64,000 bases of DNA from Breviolum minutum Mf 1.05b.01. Its lineage: Eukaryota > Sar > Dinophyceae > Suessiales > Symbiodiniaceae. The notes beneath the pieces are model-generated. The model saw only the letters and a program-made list of their open reading frames with translations, did no database searches and was not told the DNA's origin. The stretch covers positions 2,522 through 66,521 of the forward strand of contig DF240787.1 of NCBI GenBank assembly GCA_000507305.1, read 5' to 3'. Made by a program: the position numbers and the translations under genes. Below are positions 11,270-24,657 of the stretch, piece by piece (within the stretch, counting starts at the first letter, position 1; each line of letters opens with the position of its first letter).

Positions 11270-14200
11270 TCGGCGTAGTTGGGTAGCTGCTGGTTACATG
11301 GGAAACGATTGGGGACAAATATGCCCCCCAAGAAGACTAATATAGCTGGCACCTATTTGTCGCTGAATTAGAGATTTTGAGAATGCCAGGTGATCCAATG
11401 ATTGAACTATGTTGCACTATGCTGCACTGGGATTCCATTGAACTCTTTCTATGGAACAAGAATCTATAGCGTCTGGCATTGTGTAGATATGTGGGGATAG
11501 CTTGGGCCAGTTGGCTGCGTGAAACAGATGCTAAGCTCAACGGAAGGACGCCGTTTTCCAGACCTTTTGATTCAATAAAAGTGTACTGGCCAAAAGTGGA
11601 TTTAAAATTTAGTAGAGGATAGAAGTCAAGGGTCACTCAAGTCATCTCATATCTTTGTTGCTTACAAATTCAGAACTGGACGCTTGCCGCCTATAAACTG
11701 CACCTGGTTTTTTATCAAACACCTTGGTCGATAAATTCATATACATTCTATTACATTCTATCACAAAGCATTTCATTGGTTTCCCTTAATACGTAAGGCC
11801 TAATTAAACCCTTCTTTCTGAGGGGGTGTACGTGAGGGGGCAGTAGATTGATTAGCCATATGGCCATAAAATTCCAGCCGCGCCTTTGTTCCAAACGCCA
11901 GGCGGAGCAGAACTTTCCTTTTCGAGCTTGTGATGAACAGCCCAAGGCCTCCCGGAAAAACATCGACCCACAAAAGAAGTGCTTGAATCTAAAGTCTAAA
12001 GGTTAGTTGAATAGTTCGTTCAAAGGATATGAAAGGATAATGTGATTAATCATGGGCGAATTACTCGTTCAAACATGGAGATTTTCCAAAGATGCAAGCA
12101 CAGAAAACATGAACATTGATGAAAGTTGTAATGCAATGAGTCTCGCTTCTGCCCTTCCAAAGCTATTGGACCAAATGTCCTGTTTTGAAGCTATGATGTG
12201 GTCGTGTCATTCCCTGAACATACTAAACATTCGGGTCCTTGCCCTGGATCTTTTCCGAACCTCAAGCAGCAAGATGCTGTCGGCTGCTCCGGCAGCCTCA
12301 TGAACGACACCAAGGATTATTGCATTTTTAGTAGGGAAACCTTCTGTTGTGACTGGAATCCTGGAGTGGGGGGTAGATCTAAATGAGTACATGTCCATTT
12401 CCATGGTCTAAAGAATCACCCTGAGTGCCCAAGCCGCCATCAGTACGCTCACTGCTTCTGAATGCTCACGGGCTGTCAACCCCTGCGGCTGCTCACACTG
12501 AAGTGCAGTTGATGTGCTTTGGAAACGCCAAAAGAACAGCGTTATCCTCAGAAAAGTTTGGTACATGAATGAACAACAGCAACTATTCAGCCAAATATTT
12601 TGAATCTCAATTTTGTAGAAGCACGACCTTCATGCCCATTTATGTCATGTTGAAGTTGAAATATCCTCAAATGAAACTTCTTTCACTATCACCTTCCCAC
12701 CTCAGCTATACCAGAGTCTCGGACTCCCAAGAGGTAGTAAGCCGTACCACTGCCTCCGGCAGAATGGTTGGAAGTACTGATAATGGCCGAAGCAGGTAAA
12801 AGCACGAAATACTTGTAGTCGAGTTAAATTACTTAAGAAGATGTTATGCATCATATTGTTAGCTACAGGGATGTCTTCCATGAAGAGATTGAATAAACTT
12901 CATCTGGAGAAATTGATTCACCAAGCTTGAATTTCAGTTCACCAATCTGAAACAAATTTGGTACTAGCAGGGCTTCTGGATTGTCCAAGTAACCAACAGT
13001 TCACCATGCTATAGAAAGACCACTCTTAAGAGTCAAGAGTATGCGATGTTCTTTGAGGGTGACATTTTTGAATATGTTTGACATTTCCATCGCAATGCAC
13101 TTTGTACCCACCAGCATCATGGTGACTCCCAAATACATCGTGTGTTGCATCTATTCAAGAAGTAGACGCACCGGGATAAACAACGTCCGAAACTGTCTCC
13201 AATTGTCAACTGTGGCAGGTTGTGACATCAAACTTGATGCATTCTAGAGTTAAATACAGGCTACCTTTCCTTGGCAGTCTTCATGCTTCTCAAAATTTCC
13301 TTGCGTCATATCTAGATGCCAAGAAAGTTGGAAGACTACAGTTAACTGCCCCTTTGGCACCTTCAGTCAAGCGGAACTTCATCTGAGTCCTTGGTGACCA
13401 TGGAGAATCACAAGGACTCTGTGTATCAAACATCAAACGTACAAGGCAAAAGGGACCACACAACTACAACAGAGTGACGCATACAAAAGACGAAAGCAGG
13501 TATGTATCTGTATACTGTATGTATATGTATATTGTAGTATACTGGTATGTATAAAGATGTAGTATGTATATAAATATATATGTAATACGTAAAAACATAA
13601 TTAAAACATGGCACACGGGTCTGTACTGCATTTATCATACAAATAGTTATTTCATTCGTAGAGTAGTACACAACGCCTCAGTACAACAAAAATGCATACG
13701 GTTCATGAAACCTTGGACACGCTACAGGAAGAAGGGATATCATTGTATGGCAAGTATATGATTGTATACCCATATAGACCATATAGATGAATACAATTGA
13801 GCGCAAGTGCTTGCTATTGCATATATAATCATGAGGCGCAATTGTCCAGTATACAATCAAGGAGTTATCATCGCTTTCTTGAGGAGGTCAGACAGGGTTC
13901 TGGGGGAGGGCCTATCGTTTTCCAGTGTCTTGGTACACATCATCACCTCCAAGTCTTCCACATGTAAAGCATGCTACCCCACCTTCGAGATAACTTGACA
14001 TCACCGACATCTTACAATGCTGCTGGAAATCAACATATAGCCCTCTTCGGTCAAGACCAATTTTTGGGGAGCGACCTATCGGTAGAGACTGCTTTGTGCA
14101 TGTATGGTCCTTACATGTCTTTACCATATTTATCTTTGCTTATCTTGACTGTGGTCCATGTGTCTGAAAAAATACACAAATATGAATAGTCTGATATACA

Positions 14201-17200
14201 TATGTGTATATAATATTATATAATCAAATCATATATAACGTATATATATATATGATTTATACATCTTATACATTATCATACTCGTACTCATACTTATATA
14301 CACACATATACTATTAGTATCATGTGGCAAACTAAACTACGGTCGTAGAATTTTGCAAAGAATCACAGTCCATTTCTCCTAAGGCTCCTACGCCAGGCGT
14401 TCCACTCGCCTTGTGTCCCAACAGCAGGCATCCGATTTGACTCTGCGTGAGTTCAACCCATAAATTGGATTATCTGCCCAAACAGCGGCAAACATCAATG
14501 AAACAAATTCGAAACCGCCACATTGTACAAGTACTATATCTACTTTGCATCTACAAGTCGTTCAATTCAATATCCTATGACCCCCTCAAATCTGTATCGG
14601 CAGTCCATCCCAGTGCTGAGCCTATGGGTGTGTTCCGGACCAAGTCGCCATTTGTATTCTACACATCCTGAATCGCTTGAGGCAAATTCGGAAGCGATGA
14701 AAGGAGGCTGCAAATCACTTTTAATGTATAAGTAAAGTACATAAACTCTTGAATATTTCTGATTGTGTTGTGGAATACTGTGCACCAGTGCACCAGTGGA
14801 TCTGAACTTGAACATGCCGCAAATTCGAGTAAAAGGCAGTGCTTGACCTCTACCAACCCGAGACTTGTAGTTGATCAATGGGCTCAGTACTCAAATCAGT
14901 TGACTCTGCCTTCGTCACATTCTGGCGGTAGTTCATCCCACTCCATGCATTGTCCTGCTTAAAGGCAAGCAGGAACCATTTTTATCACTTTCTTACTTCC
15001 AAATGCAAAGAACTTGAAGCTAAGTAGTGATATGTAGTGATATTGTAGTGATATTGAAATACTCGTACGGCAGTAAGGATCAGTCAGGCAAATTCCCTTG
15101 AAACGGTTTCGGCAAATCCTTGAAGCATAGCTGCCAACTTCGGACAAAAGTCATTGTTGGCCTGCACCAAAACTTTGCAAAGAATCAATGAACCAAGGCA
15201 TTAGGGAAAGAGGAAAAATAAAGGGTTGCGAAAGTTGATGGAAGCAACACGGCCAACCGTCTGGGATGCAAAGAAGCCCTTGTAAGTAATGGGAGATTCA
15301 CCATAGCAGCTAGTGAAGGATTTCTTCCACCAACAGTATGGGTTACTATAGTAACTACAGTAAATCCAGAACAAGACTTTCCCTGCAGGCTAGCACTTCT
15401 GCTGTTCTTTGACTCATGCTTGCACACTTTATTGAACTCGATTGGCATCCCTTAGTATCGCCATATTGCATACGAATACTTGCATTGAAAGTAAGCTGTT
15501 GACACCTGACAACCTTTTGCTTGAGGAGCATTCTAATCAATGCTGATCACATCTAATCACTCACCAAAAACAAGAAACAAAAAAAGACAAAAAAACCCAT
15601 CAGAGATCATGGATTATGATTGCCAGTTCTCACCCAATCACACAGGTGCACACATTAGTGCCACTGTACTCACCTCATTGGTCGGAAGACAAAAGGCATC
15701 CAGGACATCTGGCAAGTCGAGCATGGCCATTGCACCCACGAGTTGCCAAGAAATTCCCCGAGTTTTTCTGGCCAAAAATACCTACAGATTTGATTAAAGG
15801 CCCACTGCGTTGCGAATCGATTTGTTTCTTGAAAAGTGCTATGTGAGTGGCACAATGCGTCATATTCATGCAGATTCAGTGTCAAAAATTAGGAAACATA
15901 TCTTTTAACAGCAACATCTGGACTTAGCCTTGGGCCACAGCAAGGTCGAACATGTCTTCGATTCAACTGACTCAAAGCATCGCTAGATCAGAGCGTATCA
16001 AAATATGATAAAATAAGCCAAAATGAGGAAGGATGAGAATGACAAGGGCAGCAGGGCCCTGACCGAAATGCAAGCAGCAAAGCAACATGCTATCAGGCCC
16101 GCAAAGCAAATCATTTTATTCCTACTGATTACCACTCACAAACTTCATGGGTTTCTGCACCCTGCTTTGCAGCGGCAGCACCATTGAGATCAAACATCTC
16201 GATTGAACGGCTTCAAATCAACAAGCAAAAGCCAAAGATAGCAAGAAACCAAACCAAGTTTGAACTGGAAGAGATGTTGCAAGTCAAATCAGTGAAAACC
16301 AAATAAAGGCGGTCATTCAAAACAATCATCTCTGCGGCAAAACCGGCATCTCTGGACCTGAGATGGAGACTTCATGTGCCACCAATCTGATGCACGTGAT
16401 GTTGGGAAATGTTGAGAAGCAATATTCCTACAGGCAAAACAACATACTGTAAAAACAACTGTGAGTCACTGAGCCTGTTGCTTTTCAGCAAGATTCACCT
16501 TCTAAACTTTTTCGGACCATGATTTGACAAACGGGGATGATTCAGAATTCTCCGGCTGTAAATATCACAATCATCAGAAATAATAACGCTTGTATCCTTG
16601 TATATCCTTTTATCATGATATCTCATGATACCATAATATGCCAAAAGAGGGTCCATCCGTTAATGGCACGAACGCATCCCTGATACCCCTCTAGTGCTTA
16701 CATGTGCTTCCCTTCATGCACCAATCTTTCAATCCACATTGTCCATTAGGTCATCCTGTGGGCGTCTCAAAATCAGCCACCATCCAAAGTCTCTTAAAAC
16801 CCCATGGATTATTGGGCCCTTAATCTGGACCCATCTTGCCACGAGTGACATTGGTGCTGTGGCCCAGGCTGGCATTATAAGCCGCCAACACGTCTTTCCG
16901 ATGCTGCGAGAGTTTTTTCCTGCGCGACCTGCAACCAACAAACCCCATAGGCAATACACTGTTTCACGGTGTAGAAATCCAAACCGCAAGCGCCGCGAGC
17001 TTCCAAATGTACAGCAACAACATAATATCTCCTAAACAACACAATGAGACCTATCCCATTGCTGGTATTTTTCTTGCTTTCTTCCTGACAACTGGCTGTT
17101 CCACTTTTGAACATCTCACAGCTTTTCAGAACGCAAGCTGGCCCGGCCCGCCTGCCCTTTTTCTGCACTGCTTCTGCAACCTGCCAAGGCCAGCACAAGC

Positions 17201-20200
17201 CATTAGTCATTTGTCAAGCTATAAGGGCCGTGAACTCCTACGCAAACTTCTGACATAGAAATCTTTGGCTTTCTCTTTGGCCCCTAGGGTTAAATCCCGA
17301 ATCACTGTTTTTTGCTGAGTGCAAGTACGAGTATGTACTATCAAACTGTATAAGCATACCATATAATTTGGCCGGGCCACCATATATTTATTTGTCTTTA
17401 CTGATTACCATATTGTGACGACCTTTATTTCAACAACCACCCGTCTTTTGTTTCTTCCGCTCGATGGTTCCCCCCGCCTTTTCGGCATGTGCTCTGGCTT
17501 CCTCAATCTCCTCCATCATGCGAGCCTCGAGTCATCCCTCGCTGATGAGGTATGGGCATCGACATAGATACCATAGATACAATAAGAGGTTTTTGGAGTA
17601 AACATTAAGGTAATAATCTGAATAATATCTCAACCAATATCTCAACCTTGTAATTCAGGATTGACCCATCCTTTACAGTAACCAGTTGCTTCCATTCAAT
17701 CTTATAGTTTACAAATGTTTACAATAGTGTGCCATGGAACAACGACTGAGGATCCAACCCCTGTCATCTTCGGCCTGGCTCCGCTGACTTCAAGGCAATT
17801 GGGAATCATCTCAAGTAGATGAAGATAAGAAATGCATAGAAATGCTGAAAACACGTGACTTGAAACCACCAAGATGTGCTTACAAACTTGGGGGTAGCTC
17901 CTTAGCTCATGAAGAAAATTTAGATACCCCCAGCTCCTTAGTTTGCTTCCAAGCACTATACCATCGGCCTAGGCCCAGTGAGTGACTTGACCACCTGTGC
18001 CGAAGCAGTTTTTAAAGATTGATGCCTTGCCTTGCCTTGTCCGAAATTGGATTTTCACTTTCAAATATGACATCTGCGACTTGTGCTTTTCATTTTGCAG
18101 ATGCACCACTGGATCTGTTATCGAAAAGAGGTGAACCTTAAGCGAAGAGGCAACATCTTCTAGACAAATCAAGAAACAAAGTCAATGCCAGTGGTGGTAT
18201 AAAACATTTGAGCAGTCTCCAAATAGATACTCAGATTCATTTCTTTATATTGATATATGTCGTTGGTTCATAAGGGTCCTTCTTTGCACACTGTGTTTAG
18301 TATCTTCCACTGCATTGACTCATCTACTGCTATATAAAATCCTCTTCCAAGCCTCATTCAGAGTGGCTTCCCTACAGTATTGTTTCCATTTTCCGAGGTA
18401 CCTTCCCTTCAGCACGGGCAGCAGAAACTGCAGTCACAAAAGCCCGTCGGCTTTGGGGTCCTGGGGCCAGGAAAATGCTTGTCTTGAAATGATATGAAAT
18501 GACTGACTGAAGTGCCAAAGGATGTCAAAGCATATTTCCATCAAAACATATCGATGCCTAAACTGAGATGAGGCTCGATGTGTTGGGAGGGCCTAAGGTT
18601 CCTTTCTTTTATTCGTCGCTCTTTGGACCCTGTTCCATGTGATGGAAGTACAAGCCATGAAGAAAAGGCATGTGGAACATTCAACGCCAGATCTTTACAG
18701 CATGCAAAATTACACATGACACATTATTGCACTCAAGATGAAGCGAACACAACCTATTTCAACATGTCTTCAATCTCCGACCCGCCCTAGCTGTCAATTT
18801 GGATGGCTTCTTCCTATGAAGAATAAAAACCTCTGACCAACATACAATGCACAATCTTCCAGCATCCCTGCCCAGCACATCACCATGCCACATTGACGCC
18901 TGCAGCTACTGCCTTTACCATAGATGTCTCAACCTCGACATTGGATGAAAAGTTACCTATATAACTGGACCTGACTTGGCTGACCCTAGGGATCCAATCA
19001 CTCCTGGAATGGTAATGGACACGAAATACTTTGCTGAGGAGGTGATTGAACATCCCAGTCTTTATCTGGGAATATGACTGGATGCCTAGGGTGAATGATT
19101 CCGATGCTTTTCACGAAGTCGCTTCTCCCCAAGATGCGTTTCTTCTGCTAATCTTTCAATGAGATTCAACCTTCTTCTTTACTCAATTTGCCTCCGAATC
19201 TGTTTAATCCTTTCTTCACCATTTGAGAACCAACAGTTTCGCTTAAAAAAGGAAACACTGAGGATGAAAGAAACCTCAATTAGAATCAATGTCATACTAC
19301 TTCGCCTTAAAAAAAGGTTTTTTGGCTCCGCCTTGGAATTCTTCGTGACCTTGGAATTGTTGTCCTTGACCTGGAATCACTGGAGAAATTTCATCCATCC
19401 ATATTGAATGTTCTTGGATGTAAGATGATTTGTAAAGAACCCCCTTGTTATTGGGCACCAGAAGTGACTATTGAAGTATAAGATTGAAAATAGGCTTTGA
19501 TAAATCAAATTGATTCAAATTTATGAGAGAACCCAATCACATTCACACTCAAAATATGTTTGTATAGTTTGCTTAAAGAGAGGGGTTCCTGATCACCAGT
19601 GATGGATTGTTTTCACTGCTCATAGGGATGATCTCTTGCATTACGACAAGAGTCTACATAGAATGTAGGAGGATTACGTACCATACCTTTAATAGACAAA
19701 CATGTGCACCAAACCAGTCGGGATCTTAAAAGAAACCGTATTTCGTATTTATTATGTTGGGATATTTACTTATCTTACTATAACAACTGGTGCAGGATTT
19801 TGTCCTCTCAATGGTACCATACTTAGACACTCGAGAGCAGCCAGTTCCATTCAAGTTCCATTCAATTCTCATGAAACACATTCGATTCATAAGTAACGTC
19901 GGACATCAGTACAGTATCATGTTATTTAGAAATCAAAAACCATAGGATCCATGGGACTGGTATATTTACCTGCATTTGGTTGATTCTTATGGTTTTCATG
20001 TAGGTGAGTATACCATGACCATGGGATCCTATTGGAAGGACATGACCACCAAAACACATATAGTCCATCAGCCCAGGTGGGTTTCAAGCAGTTGTGGCGA
20101 GCCTTGCCGATGCTTCGACGAACGCCCGCCTTGTTGACTGGACCTGGCATTGGTAGAATCTTTAAGTGAAGTTGAAAGGCAACAATCACAAAATACCAGT

Positions 20201-21816
20201 GACAAATATACAGTATATAATAAACAGTAATAATAATATCAGAAGCACAGATATAAAACAACATACAACAAGATTCAACATCAAAGGTTAAGAGATATTT
20301 CTCACAAACTTGGCTATGATCACTAGAAAATGACACCTTTTCTTTTCTTTACACAAAAGACTTTGTCAAATACTCATTTCATTTGTCAACGAAATGCACA
20401 TGACTGTTGTTCCACCTTATGAGACTTGTCAGACTTGACTTGTCATGCCTGGATCTTTGACAGCTTTTCTCTTGGCTTTTCCCATGGGCGGAACTTTGGC
20501 GACGCAGAAATAGCGTCACCGAACCCTCGTTGGCTTCTCAACAACAAAGCAACTGTAGGTACTTTTGGGCACGTACAATAACAAAACAAAGATCACGATC
20601 GCCTAAAATCAAAGACACCTGTCAAGAACAATCAAGTCAAAAAGAATGAAATGGAAGCATGTTGATGATATCATGGGATTCTTGGACTGGTAATATCACT
20701 CCAAGTCTGACAACTGCAGCCGTGGTATTCATGCAATCAGCATCATGCAGTAAATTAAGGCGGATAATGCAAGTGGACTGCCCAACTCCGAACAAATGAA
20801 TCCTGCAAGCTAGACGTCTGTTCTCGGGCCTTCAACGCTTTCAAGCTGGATCAAAATGCCAGCAACAGTACGATCAACCAAACAGGATCCCAACAACGCT
20901 GGACTATTGCTTATGGTCTATTCATGTCCATTCACGGTGTACCCTTCTGTGTTGCACCGGACTTCGTTTCAGCGTCGCTGTATCTGGGGCCACTAACCAA
21001 CTCCACTTTTTTGGTGGTATGCCACAGTGGTCGTGCCAAACGTTGGTTGATTCTGTTGTAAAACATTGTAAAGCCATGTGGAAAAAATGAAACTTGGCAA
21101 ACTCCACCATTCTTTCAAATCGGTGGATTGGCAGCTGAAATTATATTGCTAAACAACAGCACCTGGAAATAATTGGAATAAAATCAACTAAACAATACTA
21201 AAATGAAAAGATCAAAAAAGTACAATCAAGGGCAACATTTCTTCAATCTTATCTGGATCCCTTGTAAGATTATCAGTCTTTCAACTGCCCCGTTTTTTAA
21301 GGCACCAGTGTTCACGCCCATTGTCACGAAGTTTCTGTACCGTCCTGGCTGTCGAATGCACCAAGTGAACCAACGATATAGACACGGGAGGTTATCATGA
21401 GGGCCAAGGTGGCAAGATCGTTCAAGGAAGTTTATAGAACAAATCAACAACACAACCAAACTTTGCAGAAAAACGCAAAACACTTTTTGGTTTGTCCCAC
21501 TGCCTTCGCACTTTGAAACTCATGAATGACGACTAGTCTCCCGGCCCCGCTCAATGCTAAAGTTTCCAGGGAAAAATGTGCTCAGGGCATTGAAGCAAGA
21601 ATTTGCATTTCACATCATTTCACATCATTTAAGTGTATAATATAAAGGCTTGTTCGCACAGCACACGCAAAATCCTTCTTGGAAATCATCTAGGTCGTAG
21701 ACTTTGAACTGGTTGTGGTAGAGACTGTGGGATGAAGGTTGTTTGAACTGGTCAGCAGAATTCGAGTGTGGTTCCTTCACAACCTCCGCGACTTCGTCAA
21801 GTTGCTGCGTTGGCAA
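11270..21816. other. Long intron-like or intergenic stretch
   Basis: About 10.5 kb with no gene I can name. Weak minus-strand exon candidates, each with an AG acceptor or an uninterrupted frame, are: about 13950-14060; about 15680-15860; about 17085-17180 (after CTTGGCAG, begins VAEAVQKKGRRAGPACVLK); 16735-16990 (contains SLVARWVQIKGPI); and 20922-21110. None has a recognised family or a consistent partner exon. Microsatellite AT tracts occur near 13510-13580 and 14190-14310. One family 1 hairpin lies at 19940-20035. Confidence 0.4.
19940..20035. repeat. Inverted-repeat element, family 1
   Basis: A 96-bp near-perfect hairpin. The left arm starts CCATAGGATCCATGG and the right arm, reverse-complemented, starts CCAATAGGATCCCATGG. 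The inner part carries the family core TATTTACCTGCATTTGG, a short TTGATTCTTATGG loop, and its complement. Its outer arm differs from all other copies yet matches its own partner arm. Confidence 0.8.
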
Positions 21817-22031
21817 TTAGGAACCCCCCGGTCTTGCTGGCATGTCTAATGACAATGGTCCTTGGTACGTTGCTTGTATGTGTGCTGAGAACTGTCCCTT
21901 GTACGGATTTTTCCTCTTGCTAAAACCACCCCCTGGACATCCCTGGACCAACAAAATGCACAAAACCAGGCCCAAACACCAGCACGACCAGCACAACCAG
22001 CGAGGTGTTGGGCTCAATCCCTCCCAGGCGC

Positions 22032-22071
<40 letters not shown>

Positions 22072-22299
22072 GCTTGTGGTGGTGGTGGTGGTGGGCATGG
22101 GTGGTGGTGTTGCTGCTGCCGTTGCTGTTGCCAGTCGTGTTGGCGCTTCGTGCTTCTGGTCATGCTGCTGGTGTCGCTGCGGGTGCATTTCAGCAGCTGG
22201 TGTGTTGCCTTTGCTGGTGGCACTCAATGCAGGAAACAAGCGCAGAGTTAGGCAAACAACAAATAGACTTCTCCGAATCTTAAGGAGTTGGAAACCCAA
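21817..22299 (-). CDS. Possible secretory/membrane protein with Asn run
   Basis: Open frame of 160 codons on the minus strand. The N-terminus looks like a signal peptide (basic LKIRR, then LFVVCLTLRLFPALSA). It is followed by a Gln/His and Ala/Thr-rich section, about 13 consecutive Asn residues encoded by an AAC triplet array, a Trp- and Cys-rich membrane segment (LCWSCWCLGLVLCILLVQG), and a basic tail. No family is recognised. The main caution is that the triplet array leaves several frames open on both strands, so length alone proves little. It could be chance opening around a microsatellite. Confidence 0.35.
22031..22095. repeat. GTT/GGT triplet microsatellite
   Basis: About 13 GTT units (22033-22072) followed by a short GGT array on the plus strand. 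It creates long homopolymer-encoding frames in several registers: Leu or Val on plus, Asn or Thr on minus. Confidence 0.9.
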
Positions 22300-22419
22300 A
22301 CTTTAGCAAGTGATCTTTAATCTAGCACTCAACAAACAAATCATCACTACCCAAAATGGAACAATAATAACACACAATAAACAACAAACGACAAGCAACA
22401 AACAACAAACAACAAACCA

Positions 22420-22546
22420 CCACCACCGCCGCCGCCGCCGCCACCGCCACCGCCACCGCCACCGCCACCGCCACCGCCACCACCAGCACCAGCACCAGCA
22501 CCAGCAACAGCAACAGCAACAACAACAACAACAACAACAACAACAA
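22420..22546. repeat. Compound CCGCCA / CAGCAC / CAA microsatellite
   Basis: A chain of related arrays: CCG triplets, then CCACCG hexamers, then CAGCAC, then CAGCAA, ending in a CAA run. The step-like change of one unit into the next suggests growth by slippage from a moving edge. Open frames of 150 or more codons through it on both strands are artefacts of the repeat. Confidence 0.9.
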
Positions 22547-22584
22547 GAAGCCCCCACGGTCCCACGGTCGCCACGGTCCCACGG

Positions 22585-22730
22585 TCCCACCATGGACTTC
22601 CCGAATCTCTGGCCACGAGTCCTTGGCCTCCGGCCATTCCTTGGCCACTCTTTGGCGGCGTTGCACCACGGAATTTTGGAGCTGCTCAAGGAGGTCCTTT
22701 CGTGCATCAATAATCCATCTGGAGATGCGT
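22585..22730 (-). CDS. Candidate exon, possibly DAHP synthase C-terminus
   Basis: A minus-strand frame following the acceptor ATCTCCAG reads WIIDARKDLLEQLQNSVVQR and continues as a charged helical segment up to EIREVHGG. The words LLEQL, SV and QRR resemble the C-terminal helix of class I DAHP synthase (LLRQL...AV..RR in the E. coli enzyme), and the gene for that enzyme lies directly upstream on the same strand. The link is tentative, because the expected motif around the last metal-binding Asp was not found between the two. It could equally be an exon of another gene. Confidence 0.35.
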
Positions 22731-22733
22731 GTT

Positions 22734-22779
22734 CCCAAACACTCAATGTACCATACATTGAGTGTTTGAGTGTTTGGGG
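22734..22779. repeat. Inverted-repeat element, family 1 (short form)
   Basis: A 46-bp palindrome made of CCCAAACACTCAATGTACC and its inverted partner, without the usual inner core. The arm word ACTCAATGTA is the same as in the copies at 25032-25126, 26406-26485 and 36244-36308. It sits just upstream of a candidate exon, in the intron position. Confidence 0.7.
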
Positions 22780-23446
22780 CTGAACAAATGAAACAAGACA
22801 ACATTTTACTTGTATACTTGATACTTGTCACATGTTTCTACACTTTGTGCACTTTATCTATTTATGTCCTCTGAGTCGCTAGTTGTTCACGATCAAATCA
22901 ATAAGAAACCCTATGATGCCCTATTTTCTGGGCTCTAACAGTATTGACTAAATGTAAGTACTATCACAGGATTTTGGCAAGTCACTGACATCAGTGTCAA
23001 CTGTCATTTCATTTGATCGGTGTTTATCGCAGCAAAACAAACATGCAAACTTGCCCAATTCCCAGGCTTGCAGCTATCTTTGCCTAAGCGAAACAAAGCT
23101 CTCCCTTGCTAGTTATCAGTCTTGTGGATTATGGCTTGTGTCTACTTTGAACGGATCGAATATTGCTAGAGACTGCTACTGTATGTGCTTTAGTCATAGG
23201 CATCCACTAAGCGAAAATGCCGAAAAATCCTGGTGCGACCTGCTTTGCTAGAACTACCTCCCTTGGTTGAAACCAGAAATGAACAGCACAAAAATAGACT
23301 GATGCAACTGCATCTTGTTGGATTACAGTTTGGTTGCACCAAATGATGGTTAATGGCAGCTCGTATCCTTGGTCATATTGAAGTCCAAGCAGGAATCCGT
23401 CACCTTGGAACACACCATGAGAATCTGATTTGCTAAGGATGTCTTT

Positions 23447-24274
23447 ATCGAAGGAAGTTTAGAAGTCTAACTTCCGACAATATGCAGAGTTGAAAAGCAG
23501 AGTAGAGATGTCAAGTCAGCAGAGTTGAAACCCAGAGTAGAGATGTCAACTCAGCAGAAAGACGATCAACACGCGTGTAGAGTCACTAGAAAGAAGAAGA
23601 AGATCAACACACAAGTAAAGTCACTAGAAAGAAGCTACACGTGCGCCAAATGTTAGGGACGTCGCGAATCGCTGTGTTTTTTCAATGGTTCGTGGTTCCT
23701 GATGTTCGAAAAGTAGCCTCGCTAAAGCGGCGGGTGCGGAGGTAGCTGTTCAGCAGACAGATGAAAAAAAATGGCACGCTGCTGTGGCGCGAAGCACATT
23801 TGCAAGTCAAAATGTACAAAGCACCGCGGGCTCGGACCAATTTTGGACGTTCTGATGTCCCAAAATGGCACGCCCCTGTGGCGAGAAGCACATTTGTAAG
23901 TCAAAATGTGCAAAGCACCACATGTTCGGACCACTTTTTGAAGATCAAATGTCAAAAAATTGCACGCCGCTGTGGCGCCCGGCGCATTTGTAAGTCAAAA
24001 TGTACAAAACACCTGCGTGTTGCAGCATTTTGAGGTTTCTAACTGACAAATTAACTAACTAACGAATTAGTCAGCTAACTAACTAACTATGTAACAAACT
24101 GACTCATTAGCGAACTAACTGACTAACTAACTAACTAACTCACTAACAAACAAACTAACTAACTAGCTCACTAACAAACTAACTAACGAACTAACTAGCT
24201 AGTTAGCCAGCTAACTAACTAACTAACTAACTATCTAACTATCTAACTAACTAACTAACTAACTAACTGACTAC

Positions 24275-24305
<31 letters not shown>

Positions 24306-24465
24306 CTAGCCAGTTAGTCAGTTAATCAGTTAGACAGTTCGGCAGTTGGACAGTTCGATCCATCAGTGTTTTTGCTTTGTCATCCGTGATTCACAACAAC
24401 CAATCTCTCCTATACGTTTCCTATTCTTGAAACTTCCGCCACTGCCTCGTGCGGCTCTACTGGTA
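23447..24465. repeat. Left copy of long inverted repeat
   Basis: Begins ATCGAAGGAAGTTTAGAAG and ends GCGGCTCTACTGGTA. It is matched, in reverse complement and in the same order, by 36604-38181. Inside it are: a short end palindrome (GGAAGTTTAGAAGTC with TAACTTCC); three tandem units of roughly 95 bases (near 23772, 23867 and 23960; each with GGCACGC, GTGGCG and CATTTG.AAGTCAAAATGT); an AACT tetranucleotide array (24036-24330); and a unique tail. There is no coding capacity. It lies inside the apparent extent of the DAHP synthase gene, so it is probably intronic if that gene extends to 22.6 kb. Confidence 0.85.
24036..24330. repeat. AACT tetranucleotide array
   Basis: A long imperfect array of AACT units with point variants (AACG, GACT, CACT). 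It is part of the long inverted repeat; the equivalent array in the right copy is about 700 bases long, so the array length differs between copies. Confidence 0.9.
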
Positions 24466-24657
24466 TATACTATATATACGTATATGTACGTACACCCCCT
24501 TCAATTTATGGAAGTTCAACATGAATTCAATAAATGAATTCAATATGAAATCACAGTGAATTGCAACTCAAGGTTGCAAGGTCTAAGGCCTTAAGCTCGT
24601 TGATTCAAAATTTGGAAGTTGGACAAAATGCAGCTGCAGGCTGTAATCTATCATATG

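Noticed and set aside
16729..17210. A complete gene at 16.7-17.2 kb
   Set aside because: Two different minus-strand frames look partly coding and no consistent exon structure or family could be fixed. It was left as weak candidates within the spacer entry.
22303..22831. Overlapping long frames on both strands rich in Gly, Leu, Val, Gln or His-Arg
   Set aside because: They are produced by triplet and hexamer microsatellites, which leave every frame open. Only the short segment 22585-22730 outside the repeat looks like an exon.
24036..24330. CRISPR-like array
   Set aside because: The units are simple tetranucleotides without spacers, part of a eukaryotic repeat.
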